A stretch of DNA of 64,000 bases, from NCBI GenBank assembly GCA_916613615.1, contig OU744728.1, forward strand, positions 32,255,950 to 32,319,949, read 5' to 3'. Below the pieces are notes generated by a model. It was not told the DNA's origin. It did no database searches and was given only the letters and a program-made list of their open reading frames with translations. Below, piece after piece: positions 10,971 through 25,020 of the stretch (the stretch's first letter is position 1; each line of letters opens with the position of its first letter). Both the position numbers and the translations under genes were made by a program. The DNA comes from Steromphala cineraria. Taxonomy: Eukaryota > Mollusca > Gastropoda > Trochida > Trochidae.

Positions 10971-13430
10971 CATAACCTAATAAGCACCCCAACCCTTAGA
11001 GGTGACCACAGGGGCAAAATAACACTTTCTTGAAATCAATTTCTGTCGATCGTTTCTGGTTCCGGGGACAATTAGCAACAACTTCTGCTAGTTTTTAATC
11101 AGAAATTCGAAGTTGACCTTTTTAGTCCAAAATGCCTGGAAAACACTGCATAACCTAATAAGCACCCCACCCCTAGAGGTGACCACAGGGGCAAAATAAC
11201 ACTTTCTTCAAATCAATTTCTGTCAATCGGTATTGGTTCCGGGGACAATTAGCAACAACTTCTGTTAGTTTTTAATCAGAAATTCGAAGTTGACCTTTTT
11301 AGTCCAAAATGCCTGGAAAACACTGCATAACCTAATAAGCACTCCCACCCCTAGGATGACCCGAGGTGCAAAATAACAGTTTCTTGAAATCAACTTCTGT
11401 CGATCGGTATTTGTTCAGGGGACCATTAGCAACAACTTCTGCTAGTTTTTAATCAGAAATTCGAAGTTGACCTTTTTAGTCCAAAATGCCTGGAAAATAC
11501 TGCATAATCTTATTAGCACCCCACCCCTAGAGGTGACCCCAGGGGCAAAATAACACTTTCTTGAAATCAATTTCTGTTGATCGGTATTTGTTCAGGGGAC
11601 CATTAGCAACAACTTCTGCTAGTTTTTAATCAGAAATTCGAGGTTGACCTTTTTAGTCCAAAATGCCTGAAAACACTGCATAACCTTATAAGCACCCCAC
11701 CCCTAGAGGTGACCCCAGGGGCAAAATAACACTTTCTTGAAATCAATTTCTGTCAATCGGTATTGGTTAAGGGGACCATTAGCAACAACTTCTGCTAGTT
11801 TTTAATCAGAAATTCGAAGTTGACCTTTTTAGTCCAAAATGCCTAGAAAACACTGCATAACCTAATAAGCACCCCACCCCTAGAGGTGACCCCAGGGGCA
11901 AAATAACACTTTCTTGAAATCAATTTCTGTCGATCGTTACTGGTTCCGGGGACAATTAGTAACAACTTCTGTTAGTTTTTAATCAGAAATTCGAAGTTGA
12001 CCTTTTTAGTCGAAAACACTGCATAACCTAATAAGCACTCCCACCCCTAGGATGACCCCAGGGGCAAAATAACAGTTTCTTGAAATCAACTTCTGTCGAT
12101 CGGTATTTGTTCAGGGGACTATTAGCAACAACTTCTGCTAGTTTTTAATCAGAAATTCGAGGTTGACCTTTTTAGTCCAAAATGCCTGAAAACACTGCAT
12201 AACCTTATAAGCACCCCACCCCTAGAGGTGACCCCAGGGGCAAAATAACACTTTCTTGAAATCAATTTCTGTCGATCGGTATTTGTTCAGGGGACCATTA
12301 GCAACAACTTCTGCTAGTTTTTAATCAGAAATTCGAAGTTGACCTTTTTAGTCCAAAATGCCTGGAAAATACTGCATAATCTTATTAGCACCCCACCCCT
12401 AGAGGTGACCCCAGGGGCAAAATAACACTTTCTTGAAATCAATTTCTGTTGATCGGTATTTGTTCAGGGGACCATTAGCAACAACTTCTGCTAGTTTTTA
12501 ATCAGAAATTCGAGGTTGACCTTTTTAGTCCAAAATGCCTGAAAACACTGCATAACCTTATAAGCACCCCACCCCTAGAGGTGACCCCAGGGGCAAAATA
12601 ACACTTTCTTGAAATCAATTTCTGTCAATCGGTATTGGTTCCGGGGACCATTAGCAACAACTTCTGCTAGTTTTTAATCAGAAATTCGAAGTTGACCTTT
12701 TTAGTCCAAAATGCCTGGAAAACACTGCATAACCTAATAAGCACCCCACCCCTAGAGGTGACCACAGGGGCAAAATAACACTTTCTTGAAATCAATTTCT
12801 GCGGTCGTTACTGGTTCCGGGGACAATTAGCAACAACTTCTGCTAGTTTTTAATCAGAAATTCGAAGTTGACCTTTTTAGTCCAAAATGCCAGGAAAACA
12901 CTGCATAACCTAATAAGCACCCCACCCCTAAAGGTGACCCCAGGGGCAAAATAACACTTTCTTGAAATCAATTTCTGTCAATCGGTATTGGTTCCGGGGA
13001 CAATTAGCAACAACTTCTGTTAGTTTTTAATCAGAAATTCGAAGTTGACCTTTTTAGTCCAAAATGCCTGGAAAACACTGCATAACCTAATAAGCACTCC
13101 CACCCCTAGAGGTGACCCCAGGGGCAAAATAACACTTTCTTGAAATCAATTTCTGTCGATCGTTACTGGTTCCGGGGACAATTAGTAACAACTTCTGTTA
13201 GTTTTTAATCAGAAATTCGAAGTTGACCTTTTTAGTCGAAAACACTGCATAACCCAATAAGCACTCTCACCCCTAGGATGACCCCAGGGGCAAAATAACA
13301 GTTTCTTGAAATCAACTTCTGTCGATCGGTATTTGTTCAGGGGACTATTAGCAACAACTTCTGCTAGTTTTTAATCAGAAATTCGAAGTTGACCTTTTTA
13401 GTCCAAAATGCCTGGAAAATACTGCATAAT
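10971..13430 (+). repeat. Mixed satellite block between two HOR domains
   Basis: Monomers here are copies of subtypes found on both sides but in less regular order. It holds one isolated TTAAGGGG monomer near 11,768, which belongs to the 1-4,070 family, and the first two 166-bp short monomers with TAGTCGAAAACAC, at 12,007 and 13,233. One monomer reads TTTCTGCGGTCGTTAC near 12,800 instead of TTTCTGTCGATCGTTAC. I see no gene or insertion. Boundaries are approximate. Confidence 0.7.
12001..12022 (+). repeat. 11-bp deletion junction (166-bp short monomer), first of 16
   Basis: TAGTCGAAAACACTG replaces the usual TAGTC + CAAAATGCCTG + GAAAACACTG, a clean 11-bp loss at the monomer junction. TAGTCG starts at 12,007, 13,233, 17,468, 19,223, 21,510, 23,443, 25,377, 26,960, 33,482, 35,064, 35,761, 37,697, 38,393, 41,204, 48,251 and 59,535. 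In nearly all cases the affected monomer is of the TCGATCGTTACTGG type and is followed by a TAGGATG monomer, so a single founding deletion spread with its surroundings. It shifts the downstream phase by 11 bp. Confidence 0.9.
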
Positions 13431-16430
13431 CTTATTATCACCCCACCCCTAGAGGTGACCCCAGGGGCAAAATAACACTTTCTTGAAATCAATTTCTGTT
13501 GATCTGTATTGGTTCCGGAGACCATTAGCAACAACTTCTGCTAGTTTTTAATCAGAAATTTGAAGTTGACCTTTTTAGTCCAAAATGCCTGGAAAACATT
13601 GCATAACCTTATAAGCACCCCACCCCTAGAGGTGAACCCAGGGGCAAAATAACACTTTCTTGAAATCAATTTCTGTCGATCGGCATTGGTTCCGGGGACC
13701 ATTAGCAACAACTTCTGCTAGTTTTTAATCAGAAATTCGAAGTTAGCCTTTTTAGTCCAAAATGCCTGGAAAACACTGCATAACCTTATAAGCACCCCAC
13801 CCCTAGAGGTGACCCCAGGGGAAAAATAACACTTTCTTCAAATCAATTTCTGTCGATCGGTATTGGTTCCGGGGACCATTAGCAGCAACTTCTGCTTGTT
13901 TTTAATCAGAAATTAGAAGTTGACCTTTTTAGTCCAAAATGCCTGGAAAACACTGCATAACCTTATAAGCACCCCACCCCTAGAGGTGACCCCAGGGGCA
14001 AAATAACACTTTCTTGAAATCAACTTCTGTCGATCGGTATTGGTTCCGGGGACCATTAGCAACAACTTCTACTAGTTTTTAATCAGAAATTCGAAGTTGA
14101 CCTTTTTAGTCCAAAATGCCTGGAAAACACTGCATAACCTTATAAGCACCCCACCCCTAGAGGTGGCCCCAGCGGCAAAATAACACTTTCTTGAAATCAA
14201 TTTCTGTCGATCGGCATTGGTTCCGGGAACCATTAGCAACAACTTCTGCTAGTTTTTAATCAGAAATTCGAAGTTGACCTTTTTAGTCCAAAATGCCTGG
14301 AAAACATTTCATAACCTTATAAGCACCCCACCACTAGAGGTGACCCCAGGGGCAAAATAACACTTTCTTGAAATCAATTTCTGTTGATCTGTATTGGTTC
14401 CGGAGACCATTAGCAACAACTTCTGCTAGTTTTTAATCAGAAATTCGAAGTTGACCTTTTTAGTCCAAAATGCCTGGAAAACACTGCATAACCTTATAAG
14501 CACCTCATCCATAGAGGTGACCACAGGGGCAAAATAACACTTTCTTGAAATCAACTTCTGTCGATCGGTATTGGTTCCGGGGACCATTAGCAACAACTTC
14601 TACTAGTTTATAATCAGAAATTCGAAGTTGACCTTTTTAGTCCAAAATGCCTGGAAAACACTGCATAACCTTATAAGCACCCCACCCCTAGAGGTGACCC
14701 CAGCGGCAAAATAACACTTTCTTGAAATCAATTTCTGTCCATCGGCATTGGTTCCGGGGACCATTAGCAACAACTTCTGCTAGTTTTTAATCAGAAATTC
14801 GAAGTTGACCTTTTTAGTCCAAAATGCCTGGAAAACATTTCATAACCTTATAAGCACCCCACCACTAGAGGTGACCCCAGGGGCAAAATAACACTTTCTT
14901 GAAATCAATTTCTGTTGATCTGTATTGGTTCCGGAGACCATTAGCAACAACTTCTGCTAGTTTTTAATCAGAAATTTGAAGTTGACCTTTTTAGTCCAAA
15001 ATGCCTGGAAAACATTGCATAACCTTATAAGCACCCCACCCCTAGAGGTGACCCCAGCGGCAAAATAACACTTTCTTGAAATCAATTTCTGTCGATCGGC
15101 ATTGGTTCCGGGGACCATTAGCAACAACTTCTGCTAGTTTTTAATCAGAAATTCGAAGTTAGCCTTTTTAGTCCAAAATGCCCGGAAAACACTGCATAAC
15201 CTTATAAGCACCCCACCCCTAGAGGTGACCCCAGGGGAAAAATAACACTTTCTTCAAATCAATTTCTGTCGATCGGTATTGGTTCCGGGGACCATTAGCA
15301 ACAACTTCTGCTAGTTTTTAATCAGAAATTAGAAGTTGACCTTTTTAGTCCAAAATGCCTGGAAAACACTGCATAACCTTATAAGCACCCCACCCCTAGA
15401 GGTGACCCCAGGGGCAAAATAACACTTTCTTGAAATCAACTTCTGTCGATCGGTATTGGTTCCGGGGACCATTAGCAACAACTTCTACTAGTTTTTAATC
15501 AGAAATTCGAAGTTGACCTTTTTAGTCCAAAATGCCTGGAAAACACTGCATAACCTTATAAGCACCCCACCCCTAGAGGTGGCCCCAGCGGCAAAATAAC
15601 ACTTTCTTCAAATCAATTTCTGTCGATCAGCATTGGTTCTGGGGACCATTAGCAACAACTTCTGCTAGTTTTTAATCAGAAATTCGAAGTTGACCTTTTT
15701 AGTCCAAAATGCCTGGAAAACATTTCATAACCTTATAAGCACCCCACCACTAGAGGTGACCCCAGCGACAAAATAACACTTTCTTGAAATCAATTTCTGT
15801 TGATCTGTATTGGTTCCGGAGACCATTAGCAACAACTTCTGCTAGTTTTTAATCAGAAATTTGAAGTTGACCTTTTTAGTCCAAAATGCCTGGAAAACAT
15901 TGCATAACCTTATAAGCACCCCACCCCTAGAGGTGACCCCAGCGGCAAAATAACACTTTCTTGAAATCAATTTCTGTCGATCGGCATTGGTTCCGGGGAC
16001 CATTAGCAACAACTTCTGCTAGTTTTTAATCAGAAATTCGAAGTTGACCTTTTTAGTCCAAAATGCCTGGAAAACACTGCATAACCTTATAAGCACCCCA
16101 CCCCTAGAGGTGACCCCAGGGGAAAAATAACACTTTCTTGAAATCAATTTCTGTTGATCGGTATTGGTTCCGGGGACCATTAGTAACAACTTCTGCTAGT
16201 TTTTAATCAGAAATTAGAAGTTGACCTTTTTAGTCCAAAATGCCTGGAAAACACTGCATAACCTTATAAGCACCCCACCCCTAGAGGTGACCCCAGGGGC
16301 AAAATAACACTTTCTTGAAATCAATTTCTGTCGATCGGAATTGGTTCCGGGGACCATTAGCAACAACTTCTGCTGGTTTTTAATCAGAAATTCGAAGTTG
16401 ACCTTTTTAGTCCAAAATGCCTGGAAAACA
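13431..16430 (+). repeat. Island of divergent monomers with 1,416-bp 8-mer HOR
   Basis: About 17 monomers share variants absent from most of the window: GATCTGTATTGG with CCGGAGACC, CATTGCATAACC or CATTTCATAACC, CACCACTAGAGG, CCCCAGCGGC, GGTGGCCCC, GGCATTGG, CTTCTACTAG and GTTAGCC. Their order repeats every 8 monomers: GATCTGTATT at 13,501 and 14,917 and at 14,386 and 15,802; ACTAG after CTTCT at 14,071 and 15,487; AGTTAGCC at 13,741 and 15,157; each pair is 1,416 bp apart. A sub-spacing of 885 and 531 bp (5 + 3 monomers) is also seen. The block is flanked by more uniform arrays, and CACCACTAGAGG also appears sparsely downstream (17,680; 19,430; 21,720; 23,650). Confidence 0.8.
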
Positions 16431-19400
16431 CTGCATAATCTTATTAGCACCCCACCCCTAGAGGTGACCCCAGGGGCAAAATAACACTTTCTTGAAATCA
16501 ATTTCTGTTGATCGGTATTTGTTCAGGGGACCATTAGCAACAACTTCTGCTAGTTTTTAATCAGAAATTCGAGGTTGACCTTTTTAGTCCAAAATGCCTG
16601 AAAACACTGCATAACCTTATAAGCACCCCACCCCTAGAGGTGACCCCAGGGGCAAAATAACACTTTCTTGAAATCAATTTCTGTCAATCGGTATTGGTTC
16701 CGGGGACCATTAGCAACAACTTCTGCTAGTTTTTAATCAGAAATTCGAAGTTGACCTTTTTAGTCCAAAATGCCTGGAAAACACTGCATAACCTAATAAG
16801 CACCCCACCCCTAGAGGTGACCCCAGGGGCAAAATAACACTTTCTTGAAATCAATTTCTGTTGATCGGTTTTTGTTCAGGGGACCATTAGCAACAACTTC
16901 TGCTAGTTTTTAATCAGAAATTCGAGGTTGACCTTTTTAGTCCAAAATGCCTGAAAACACTGCATAACCTTATAAGCACCCCACCCCTAGAGGTGACCCC
17001 AGGGGCAAAATAACACTTTCTTGAAATCAATTTCTGTCAATCGGTATTGGTTCCGGGGACCATTAGCAACAACTTCTGCTAGTTTTTAATCAGAAATTCG
17101 AAGTTGACCTTTTTAGTCCAAAATGCCTGGAAAACACTGCATAACCTAATAAGCACCCCACCCCTAGAGGTGACCACAGGGGCAAAATAACACTTTCTTG
17201 AAATCAATTTCTGTCGATCGTTACTGGTTCCGGGGACAATTAGCAACAACTTCTGCTAGTTTTTAATCAGAAATTCGAAGTTGACCTTTTTAGTCCAAAA
17301 TGCCTGGAAAACACTGCATAACCTAATAAGCACCCCACCCCTAGAGGTGACCCCAGGGGCAAAATAACACTTTCTTGAAATCAATTTCTGTCGATCGTTA
17401 CTGGTTCCGGGGACAATTAGTAACAACTTCTGTTAGTTTTTAATCAGAAATTCGAAGTTGACCTTTTTAGTCGAAAACACTGCATAACCTAATAAGCACT
17501 CCCACCCCTAGGATGACCCCAGGGGCAAAATAACAGTTTCTTGAAATCAACTTCTGTCGATCGGTATTTGTTCAGGGGACTATTAGCAACAACTTCTGCT
17601 AGTTTTTAATCAGAAATTCGAAGTTGACCTTTTTAGTCCAAAATGCCTGGAAAATACTGCATAATCTTATTAGCACCCCACCACTAGAGGTGACCCCAGG
17701 GGCAAAATAACACTTTCTTGAAATCAATTTCTGTTGATCGGTATTTGTTCAGGGGACCATTAGCAACAACTTCTGCTAGTTTTTAATCAGAAATTCGAAG
17801 TTGACCTTTTTAGTCCAAAATGCCTGGAAAATAGTGCATAATCTTATTAGCACCCCACCCCTAGAGGTGACCCCAGGGGCAAAATAACACTTTCTTGAAA
17901 TCAATTTCTGTTGATCGGTATTTGTTCAGGGGACCATTAGCAACAACTTCTGCTAGTTTTTAATCAGAAATTCGCGGTTGACCTTTTTAGTCCAAAATGC
18001 CTGAAAACACTGCATAACCTTATAAGCACCCCACCCCTAGAGGTGACCCCAGGGGCAAAATAACACTTTCTTGAAATCAATTTCTGTCAATCGGTATTGG
18101 TTCAGGGGACCATTAGCAAGAACTTCTGCTAGTTTTTAATCAGAAATTCGAAGTTGACCTTTTTAGTCCAAAATGCCTGGAAAACACTGCATAACCTAAT
18201 AAGCACCCCACCCCTAGAGGTGACCCCAGGGGCAAAATAACACTTTCTTGAAATCAATTTCTGTCGATCGTTACTGGTTCCGGGGACAATTAGTAACAAC
18301 TTCTGCTAGTTTTTAATCAGAAATTCGAAGTTGACCTTTTTAGTCCAAAATGCCAGGAAAACACTGCATAACCTAATAAGCACCCCACCCCTAAAGGTGA
18401 CCCCAGGGGCAAAATAACACTTTCTTGAAATCAATTTCTGTTGATCGGTATTTGTTCAGGGGACCATTAGCAACAACTTCTGCTAGTTTTTAATCAGAAA
18501 TTCGAGGTTGACCTTTTTAGTCCAAAATGCCTGAAAACACTGCATAACCTAATAAGCACCCCACCCCTAGAGGTGACCCCAGGGGCAAAATAACACTTTC
18601 TTGAAATCAATTTCTGTTGATCGGTTTTTGTTCAGGGGACCATTAGCAACAACTTCTGCTAGTTTTTAATCAGAAATTCGAGGTTGACCTTTTTAGTCCA
18701 AAATGCCTGAAAACACTGCATAACCTTATAAGCACCCCACCCCTAGAGGTGACCCCAGGGGCAAAATAACACTTTCTTGAAATCAATTTCTGTCAATCGG
18801 TATTGGTTCCGGGGACCATTAGCAACAACTTCTGCTAGTTTTTAATCAGAAATTCGAAGTTGACCTTTTTAGTCCAAAATGCCTGGAAAACACTGCATAA
18901 CCTAATAAGCACCCCACCCCTAGAGGTGACCACAGGGGCAAAACAACACTTTCTTGAAATCAATTTCTGTCGATCGTTACTGGTTCCGGGGACAATTAGC
19001 AACATTTCTGCTAGTTTTTAATCAGAAATTCGAAGTTGACCTTTTTAGTCCAAAATGCCTGGAAAACACTGCATAACCTAATAAGCACCCCACCCCTAGA
19101 GGTGACCCCAGGGGCAAAATAACACTTTCTTGAAATCAATTTCTGTCGATCGTTACTGGTTCCGGGGACAATTAGTAACAACTTCTGTTAGTTTTTAATC
19201 AGAAATTCGAAGTTGACCTTTTTAGTCGAAAACACTGCATAACCTAATAAGCACTCCCACCCCTAGGATGACCCCAGGGGCAAAATAACAGTTTCTTGAA
19301 ATCAACTTCTGTCGATCGGTATTTGTTCAGGGGACTATTAGCAACAACTTCTGCTAGTTTTTAATCAGAAATTCGAAGTTGACCTTTTTAGTCCAAAATG

Positions 19401-22400
19401 CCTGGAAAATACTGCATAATCTTATTAGCACCCCACCACTAGAGGTGACCCCAGGGGCAAAATAACACTTTCTTGAAATCAATTTCTGTTGATCGGTATT
19501 TGTTCAGGGGACCATTAGCAACAACTTCTGCTAGTTTTTAATCAGAAATTCGAAGTTGACCTTTTTAGTCCAAAATGCCTGGAAAATACTGCATAATCTT
19601 ATTAGCACCCCACCCCTAGAGGTGACCCCAGGGGCAAAATAACACTTTCTTGAAATCAATTTCTGTTGATCGGTATTTGTTCAGGGGACCATTAGCAACA
19701 ACTTCTGCTAGTTTTTAATCAGAAATTCGCGGTTGACCTTTTTAGTCCAAAATGCCTGAAAACACTGCATAACCTTATAAGCACCCCACCCCTAGAGGTG
19801 ACCCCAGGGGCAAAATAACACTTTCTTGAAATCAATTTCTGTCAATCGGTATTGGTTCAGGGGACCATTAGCAAGAACTTCTGCTAGTTTTTAATCAGAA
19901 ATTCGAAGTTGACCTTTTTAGTCCAAAATGCCTGGAAAACACTGCATAACCTAATAAGCACCCCACCCCTAGAGGTGACCCCAGGGGCAAAATAACACTT
20001 TCTTGAAATCAATTTCTGTCGATCGTTACTGGTTCCGGGGACAATTAGTAACAACTTCTGCTAGTTTTTAATCAGAAATTCGAAGTTGACCTTTTTAGTC
20101 CAAAATGCCAGGAAAACACTGCATAACCTAATAAGCACCCCACCCCTAAAGGTGACCCCAGGGGCAAAATAACACTTTCTTGAAATCAATTTCTGTTGAT
20201 CGGTATTTGTTCAGGGGACCATTAGCAACAACTTCTGCTAGTTTTTAATCAGAAATTCGAGGTTGACCTTTTTAGTCCAAAATGCCTGAAAACACTGCAT
20301 AACCTTATAAGCACCCCACCCCTAGAGGTGACCCCAGGGGCAAAATAACACTTTCTTGAAATCAATTTCTGTCAATCGGTATTGGTTCAGGGGACCATTA
20401 GCAACAACTTCTGCTAGTTTTTAATCAGAAATTCGAAGTTGACCTTTTTAGTCCAAAATGCCTGGAAAACACTGCATAACCTAATAAGCACCCCACCCCT
20501 AGAGGTGACCACAGGGGCAAAATAACACTTTCTTGAAATCAATTTCTGTCGATCGTTACTGGTTCCGGGGACAATTAGCAACAACTTCTGCTAGTTTTTA
20601 ATCAGAAATTCGAAGTTGACCTTTTTAGTCCAAAATGCCAGGAAAACACTGCATAACCTAATAAGCACCCCACCCCTAAAGGTGACCCCAGGGGCAAAAT
20701 AACACTTTCTTGAAATCAATTTCTGTCAATCGGTGTTGGTTCCGGGGACAATTAGCAACAACTTCTGTTAGTTTTTAATCAGAAATTCGAAGTTGACCTT
20801 TTTAGTCCAAAATGCCTGGAAAACACTGCATAACCTAATAAGCACTCCCACCCCTAGGATGACCCCAGGTGCAAAATAACAGTTTCTTGAAATCAACTTC
20901 TGTCGATCGGTATTTGTTCAGGGGACCATTAGCAACAACTTCTGCTAGTTTTTAATCAGAAATTCGAGGTTGACCTTTTTAGTCCAAAATGCCTGAAAAC
21001 ACTGCATAACCTTATAAGCACCCCACCCCTAGAGGTGACCCCAGGGGCAAAATAACACTTTCTTGAAATCAATTTCTGTCAATCGGTATTGGTTCCGGGG
21101 ACCATTAGCAACAACTTCTGCTAGTTTTTAATCAGAAATTCGAAGTTGACCTTTTTAGTCCAAAATGCCTGGAAAACACTGCATAACCTAATAAGCACCC
21201 CACCCCTAGAGGTGACCACAGGGGCAAAATAACACTTTCTTGAAATCAATTTCTGTCGATCGTTACTGGTTCCGGGGACAATTAGCAACAACTTCTGCTA
21301 GTTTTTAATCAGAAATTCGAAGTTGACCTTTTTAGTCCAAAATGCCTGGAAAACACTGCATAACCTAATAAGCACCCCACCCCTAGAGGTGACCCCAGGG
21401 GCAAAATAACACTTTCTTGAAATCAATTTCTGTCGATCGTTACTGGTTCCGGGGACAATTAGTAACAACTTCTGTTAGTTTTTAATCAGAAATTCGAAGT
21501 TGACCTTTTTAGTCGAAAACACTGCATAACCTAATAAGCACTCCCACCCCTAGGATGACCCCAGGGGCAAAATAACAGTTTCTTGAAATCAACTTCTGTC
21601 GATCGGTATTTGTTCAGGGGACTATTAGCAACAACTTCTGCTAGTTTTTAATCAGAAATTCGAAGTTGACCTTTTTAGTCCAAAATGCCTGGAAAATACT
21701 GCATAATCTTATTAGCACCCCACCACTAGAGGTGACCCCAGGGGCAAAATAACACTTTCTTGAAATCAATTTCTGTTGATCGGTATTTGTTCAGGGGACC
21801 ATTAGCAACAACTTCTGCTAGTTTTTAATCAGAAATTCGAAGTTGACCTTTTTAGTCCAAAATGCCTGGAAAATACTGCATAATCTTATTAGCACCCCAC
21901 CCCTAGAGGTGACCCCAGGGGCAAAATAACACTTTCTTGAAATCAATTTCTGTTGATCGGTATTTGTTCAGGGGACCATTAGCAACAACTTCTGCTAGTT
22001 TTTAATCAGAAATTCGCGGTTGACCTTTTTAGTCCAAAATGCCTGAAAACACTGCATAACCTTATAAGCACCCCACCCCTAGAGGTGACCCCAGGGGCAA
22101 AATAACACTTTCTTGAAATCAATTTCTGTCAATCGGTATTGGTTCAGGGGACCATTAGCAAGAACTTCTGCTAGTTTTTAATCAGAAATTCGAAGTTGAC
22201 CTTTTTAGTCCAAAATGCCTGGAAAACACTGCATAACCTAATAAGCACCCCACCCCTAGAGGTGACCCCAGGGGCAAAATAACACTTTCTTGAAATCAAT
22301 TTCTGTCGATCGTTACTGGTTCCGGGGACAATTAGTAACAACTTCTGCTAGTTTTTAATCAGAAATTCGAAGTTGACCTTTTTAGTCCAAAATGCCAGGA

Positions 22401-25020
22401 AAACACTGCATAACCTAATAAGCACCCCACCCCTAAAGGTGACCCCAGGGGCAAAATAACACTTTCTTGAAATCAATTTCTGTTGATCGGTATTTGTTCA
22501 GGGGACCATTAGCAACAACTTCTGCTAGTTTTTAATCAGAAATTCGAGGTTGACCTTTTAAGTCCAAAATGCCTGAAAACACTGCATAACCTTATAAGCA
22601 CCCAACCCCTAGAGGTGACCCCAGGGGCAAAATAACACTTTCTTGAAATCAATTTCTGTCAATCGGTATTGGTTCAGGGGACCATTAGCAACAACTTCTG
22701 CTAGTTTTTAATAAGAAATTCGAAGTTGACCTTTTTAGTCCAAAATGCCTGGAAAACACTGCATAACCTAATAAGCACCCCACCCCTAGAGGTGACCCCA
22801 GGGGCAAAATAACACTTTCTTGAAATCAATTTCTGTTGATCGGTTTTTGTTCAGGGGACCATTAGCAACAACTTCTGCTAGTTTTTAATCAGAAATTCGA
22901 GGTTGACCTTTTTAGTCCAAAATGCCTGAAAACACTGCATAACCTTATAAGCACCCCACCCCTAGAGGTGACCCCAGGGGCAAAATAACACTTTCTTGAA
23001 ATCAATTTCTGTCAATCGGTATTGGTTCCGGGGACCATTAGCAACAACTTCTGCTAGTTTTTAATCAGAAATTCGAAGTTGACCTTTTTAGTCCAAAATG
23101 CCTGGAAAACACTGCATAACCTAATAAGCACCCCACCCCTAGAGGTGACCACAGGGGCAAAATAACACTTTCTTGAAATCAATTTCTGTCGATCGTTACT
23201 GGTTCCGGGGACAATTAGCAACAACTTCTGCTAGTTTTTAATCAGAAATTCGAAGTTGACCTTTTTAGTCCAAAATGCCTGGAAAACACTGCATAACCTA
23301 ATAAGCACCCCACCCCTAGAGGTGACCCCAGGGGCAAAATAACACTTTCTTGAAATCAATTTCTGTCGATCGTTACTGGTTCCGGGGACAATTAGTAACA
23401 ACTTCTGTTAGTTTTTAATCAGAAATTCGAAGTTGACCTTTTTAGTCGAAAACACTGCATAACCTAATAAGCACTCCCACCCCTAGGATGACCCCAGGGG
23501 CAAAATAACAGTTTCTTGAAATCAACTTCTGTCGATCGGTATTTGTTCAGGGGACTATTAGCAACAACTTCTGCTAGTTTTTAATCAGAAATTCGAAGTT
23601 GACCTTTTTAGTCCAAAATGCCTGGAAAATACTGCATAATCTTATTAGCACCCCACCACTAGAGGTGACCCCAGGGGCAAAATAACACTTTCTTGAAATC
23701 AATTTCTGTTGATCGGTATTTGTTCAGGGGACCATTAGCAACAACTTCTGCTAGTTTTTAATCAGAAATTCGAAGTTGACCTTTTTAGTCCAAAATGCCT
23801 GGAAAATACTGCATAATCTTATTAGCACCCCACCCCTAGAGGTGACCCCAGGGGCAAAATAACACTTTCTTGAAATCAATTTCTGTTGATCGGTATTTGT
23901 TCAGGGGACCATTAGCAACAACTTCTGCTAGTTTTTAATCAGAAGTTCGCGGTTGACCTTTTTAGTCCAAAATGCCTGAAAACACTGCATAACCTTATAA
24001 GCACCCCACCCCTAGAGGTGACCCCAGGGGCAAAATAACACTTTCTTGAAATCAATTTCTGTCAATCGGTATTGGTTCAGGGGACCATTAGCAAGAACTT
24101 CTGCTAGTTTTTAATCAGAAATTCGAAGTTGACCTTTTTAGTCCAAAATGCCTGGAAAACACTGCATAACCTAATAAGCACCCCACCCCTAGAGGTGACC
24201 CCAGGGGCAAAATAACACTTTCTTGAAATCAATTTCTGTCGATCGTTACTGGTTCCGGGGACAATTAGTAACAACTTCTGCTAGTTTTTAATCAGAAATT
24301 CGAAGTTGACCTTTTTAGTCCAAAATGCCAGGAAAACACTGCATAACCTAATAAGCACCCTACCCCTAAAGGTGACCCCAGGGGCAAAATAACACTTTCT
24401 TGAAATCAATTTCTGTTGATCGGTATTTGTTCAGGGGACCATTAGCAACAACTTCTGCTAGTTTTTAATCAGAAATTCGAGGTTGACCTTTTTAGTCCAA
24501 AATGCCTGAAAACACTGCATAACCTTATAAGCACCCCACCCCTAGAGGTGACCCCAGGGGCAAAATAACACTTTCTTGAAATCAATTTCTGTCAATCGGT
24601 ATTGGTTCAGGGGACCATTAGCAACAACTTCTGCTAGTTTTTAATCAGAAATTCGAAGTTGACCTTTTTAGTCCAAAATGCCTGGAAAACACTGCATAAC
24701 CTAATAAGCACCCCACCCCTAGAGGTGACCACAGGGGCAAAATAACACTTTCTTGAAATCAATTTCTGTCGATCGTTACTGGTTCCGGGGACAATTAGCA
24801 ACAACTTCTGCTAGTTTTTAATCAGAAATTCGAAGTTGACCTTTTTAGTCCAAAATGCCAGGAAAACACTGCATAACCTAATAAGCACCCCACCCCTAAA
24901 GGTGACCCCAGGGGCAAAATAACACTTTCTTGAAATCAATTTCTGTCAATCGGTGTTGGTTCCGGGGACAATTAGGAACAACTTCTGTTAGTTTTTAATC
25001 AGAAATTCGAAGTTGACCTT
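16431..25020 (+). repeat. 10-, 13- and 11-mer versions of one HOR
   Basis: Two independent markers keep the same spacing. TTCGCGGTTG has its CGCGG at 17,973, 19,728, 22,015 and 23,948; the short-monomer junction TAGTCGAAAACAC is at 17,468, 19,223, 21,510 and 23,443. Successive steps are 1,755, 2,287 and 1,933 bp, about 10, 13 and 11 monomers. The units are therefore the same ordered set with one or three monomers gained or lost. A marker GCAAGAACTTC follows the CGCGG monomer in each unit. Confidence 0.8.

Noticed and set aside
16214..16501. A 95-codon open frame on the minus strand
   Set aside because: It is a translation of the satellite itself, about 1.6 copies of a 59-residue period, starting at TTG and not ATG. 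It exists because A-to-G at 16,375 removes the usual in-frame TAG, and it ends at a TAA made by C-to-A at 16,216. No ribosome-binding or splice context or protein family supports it.
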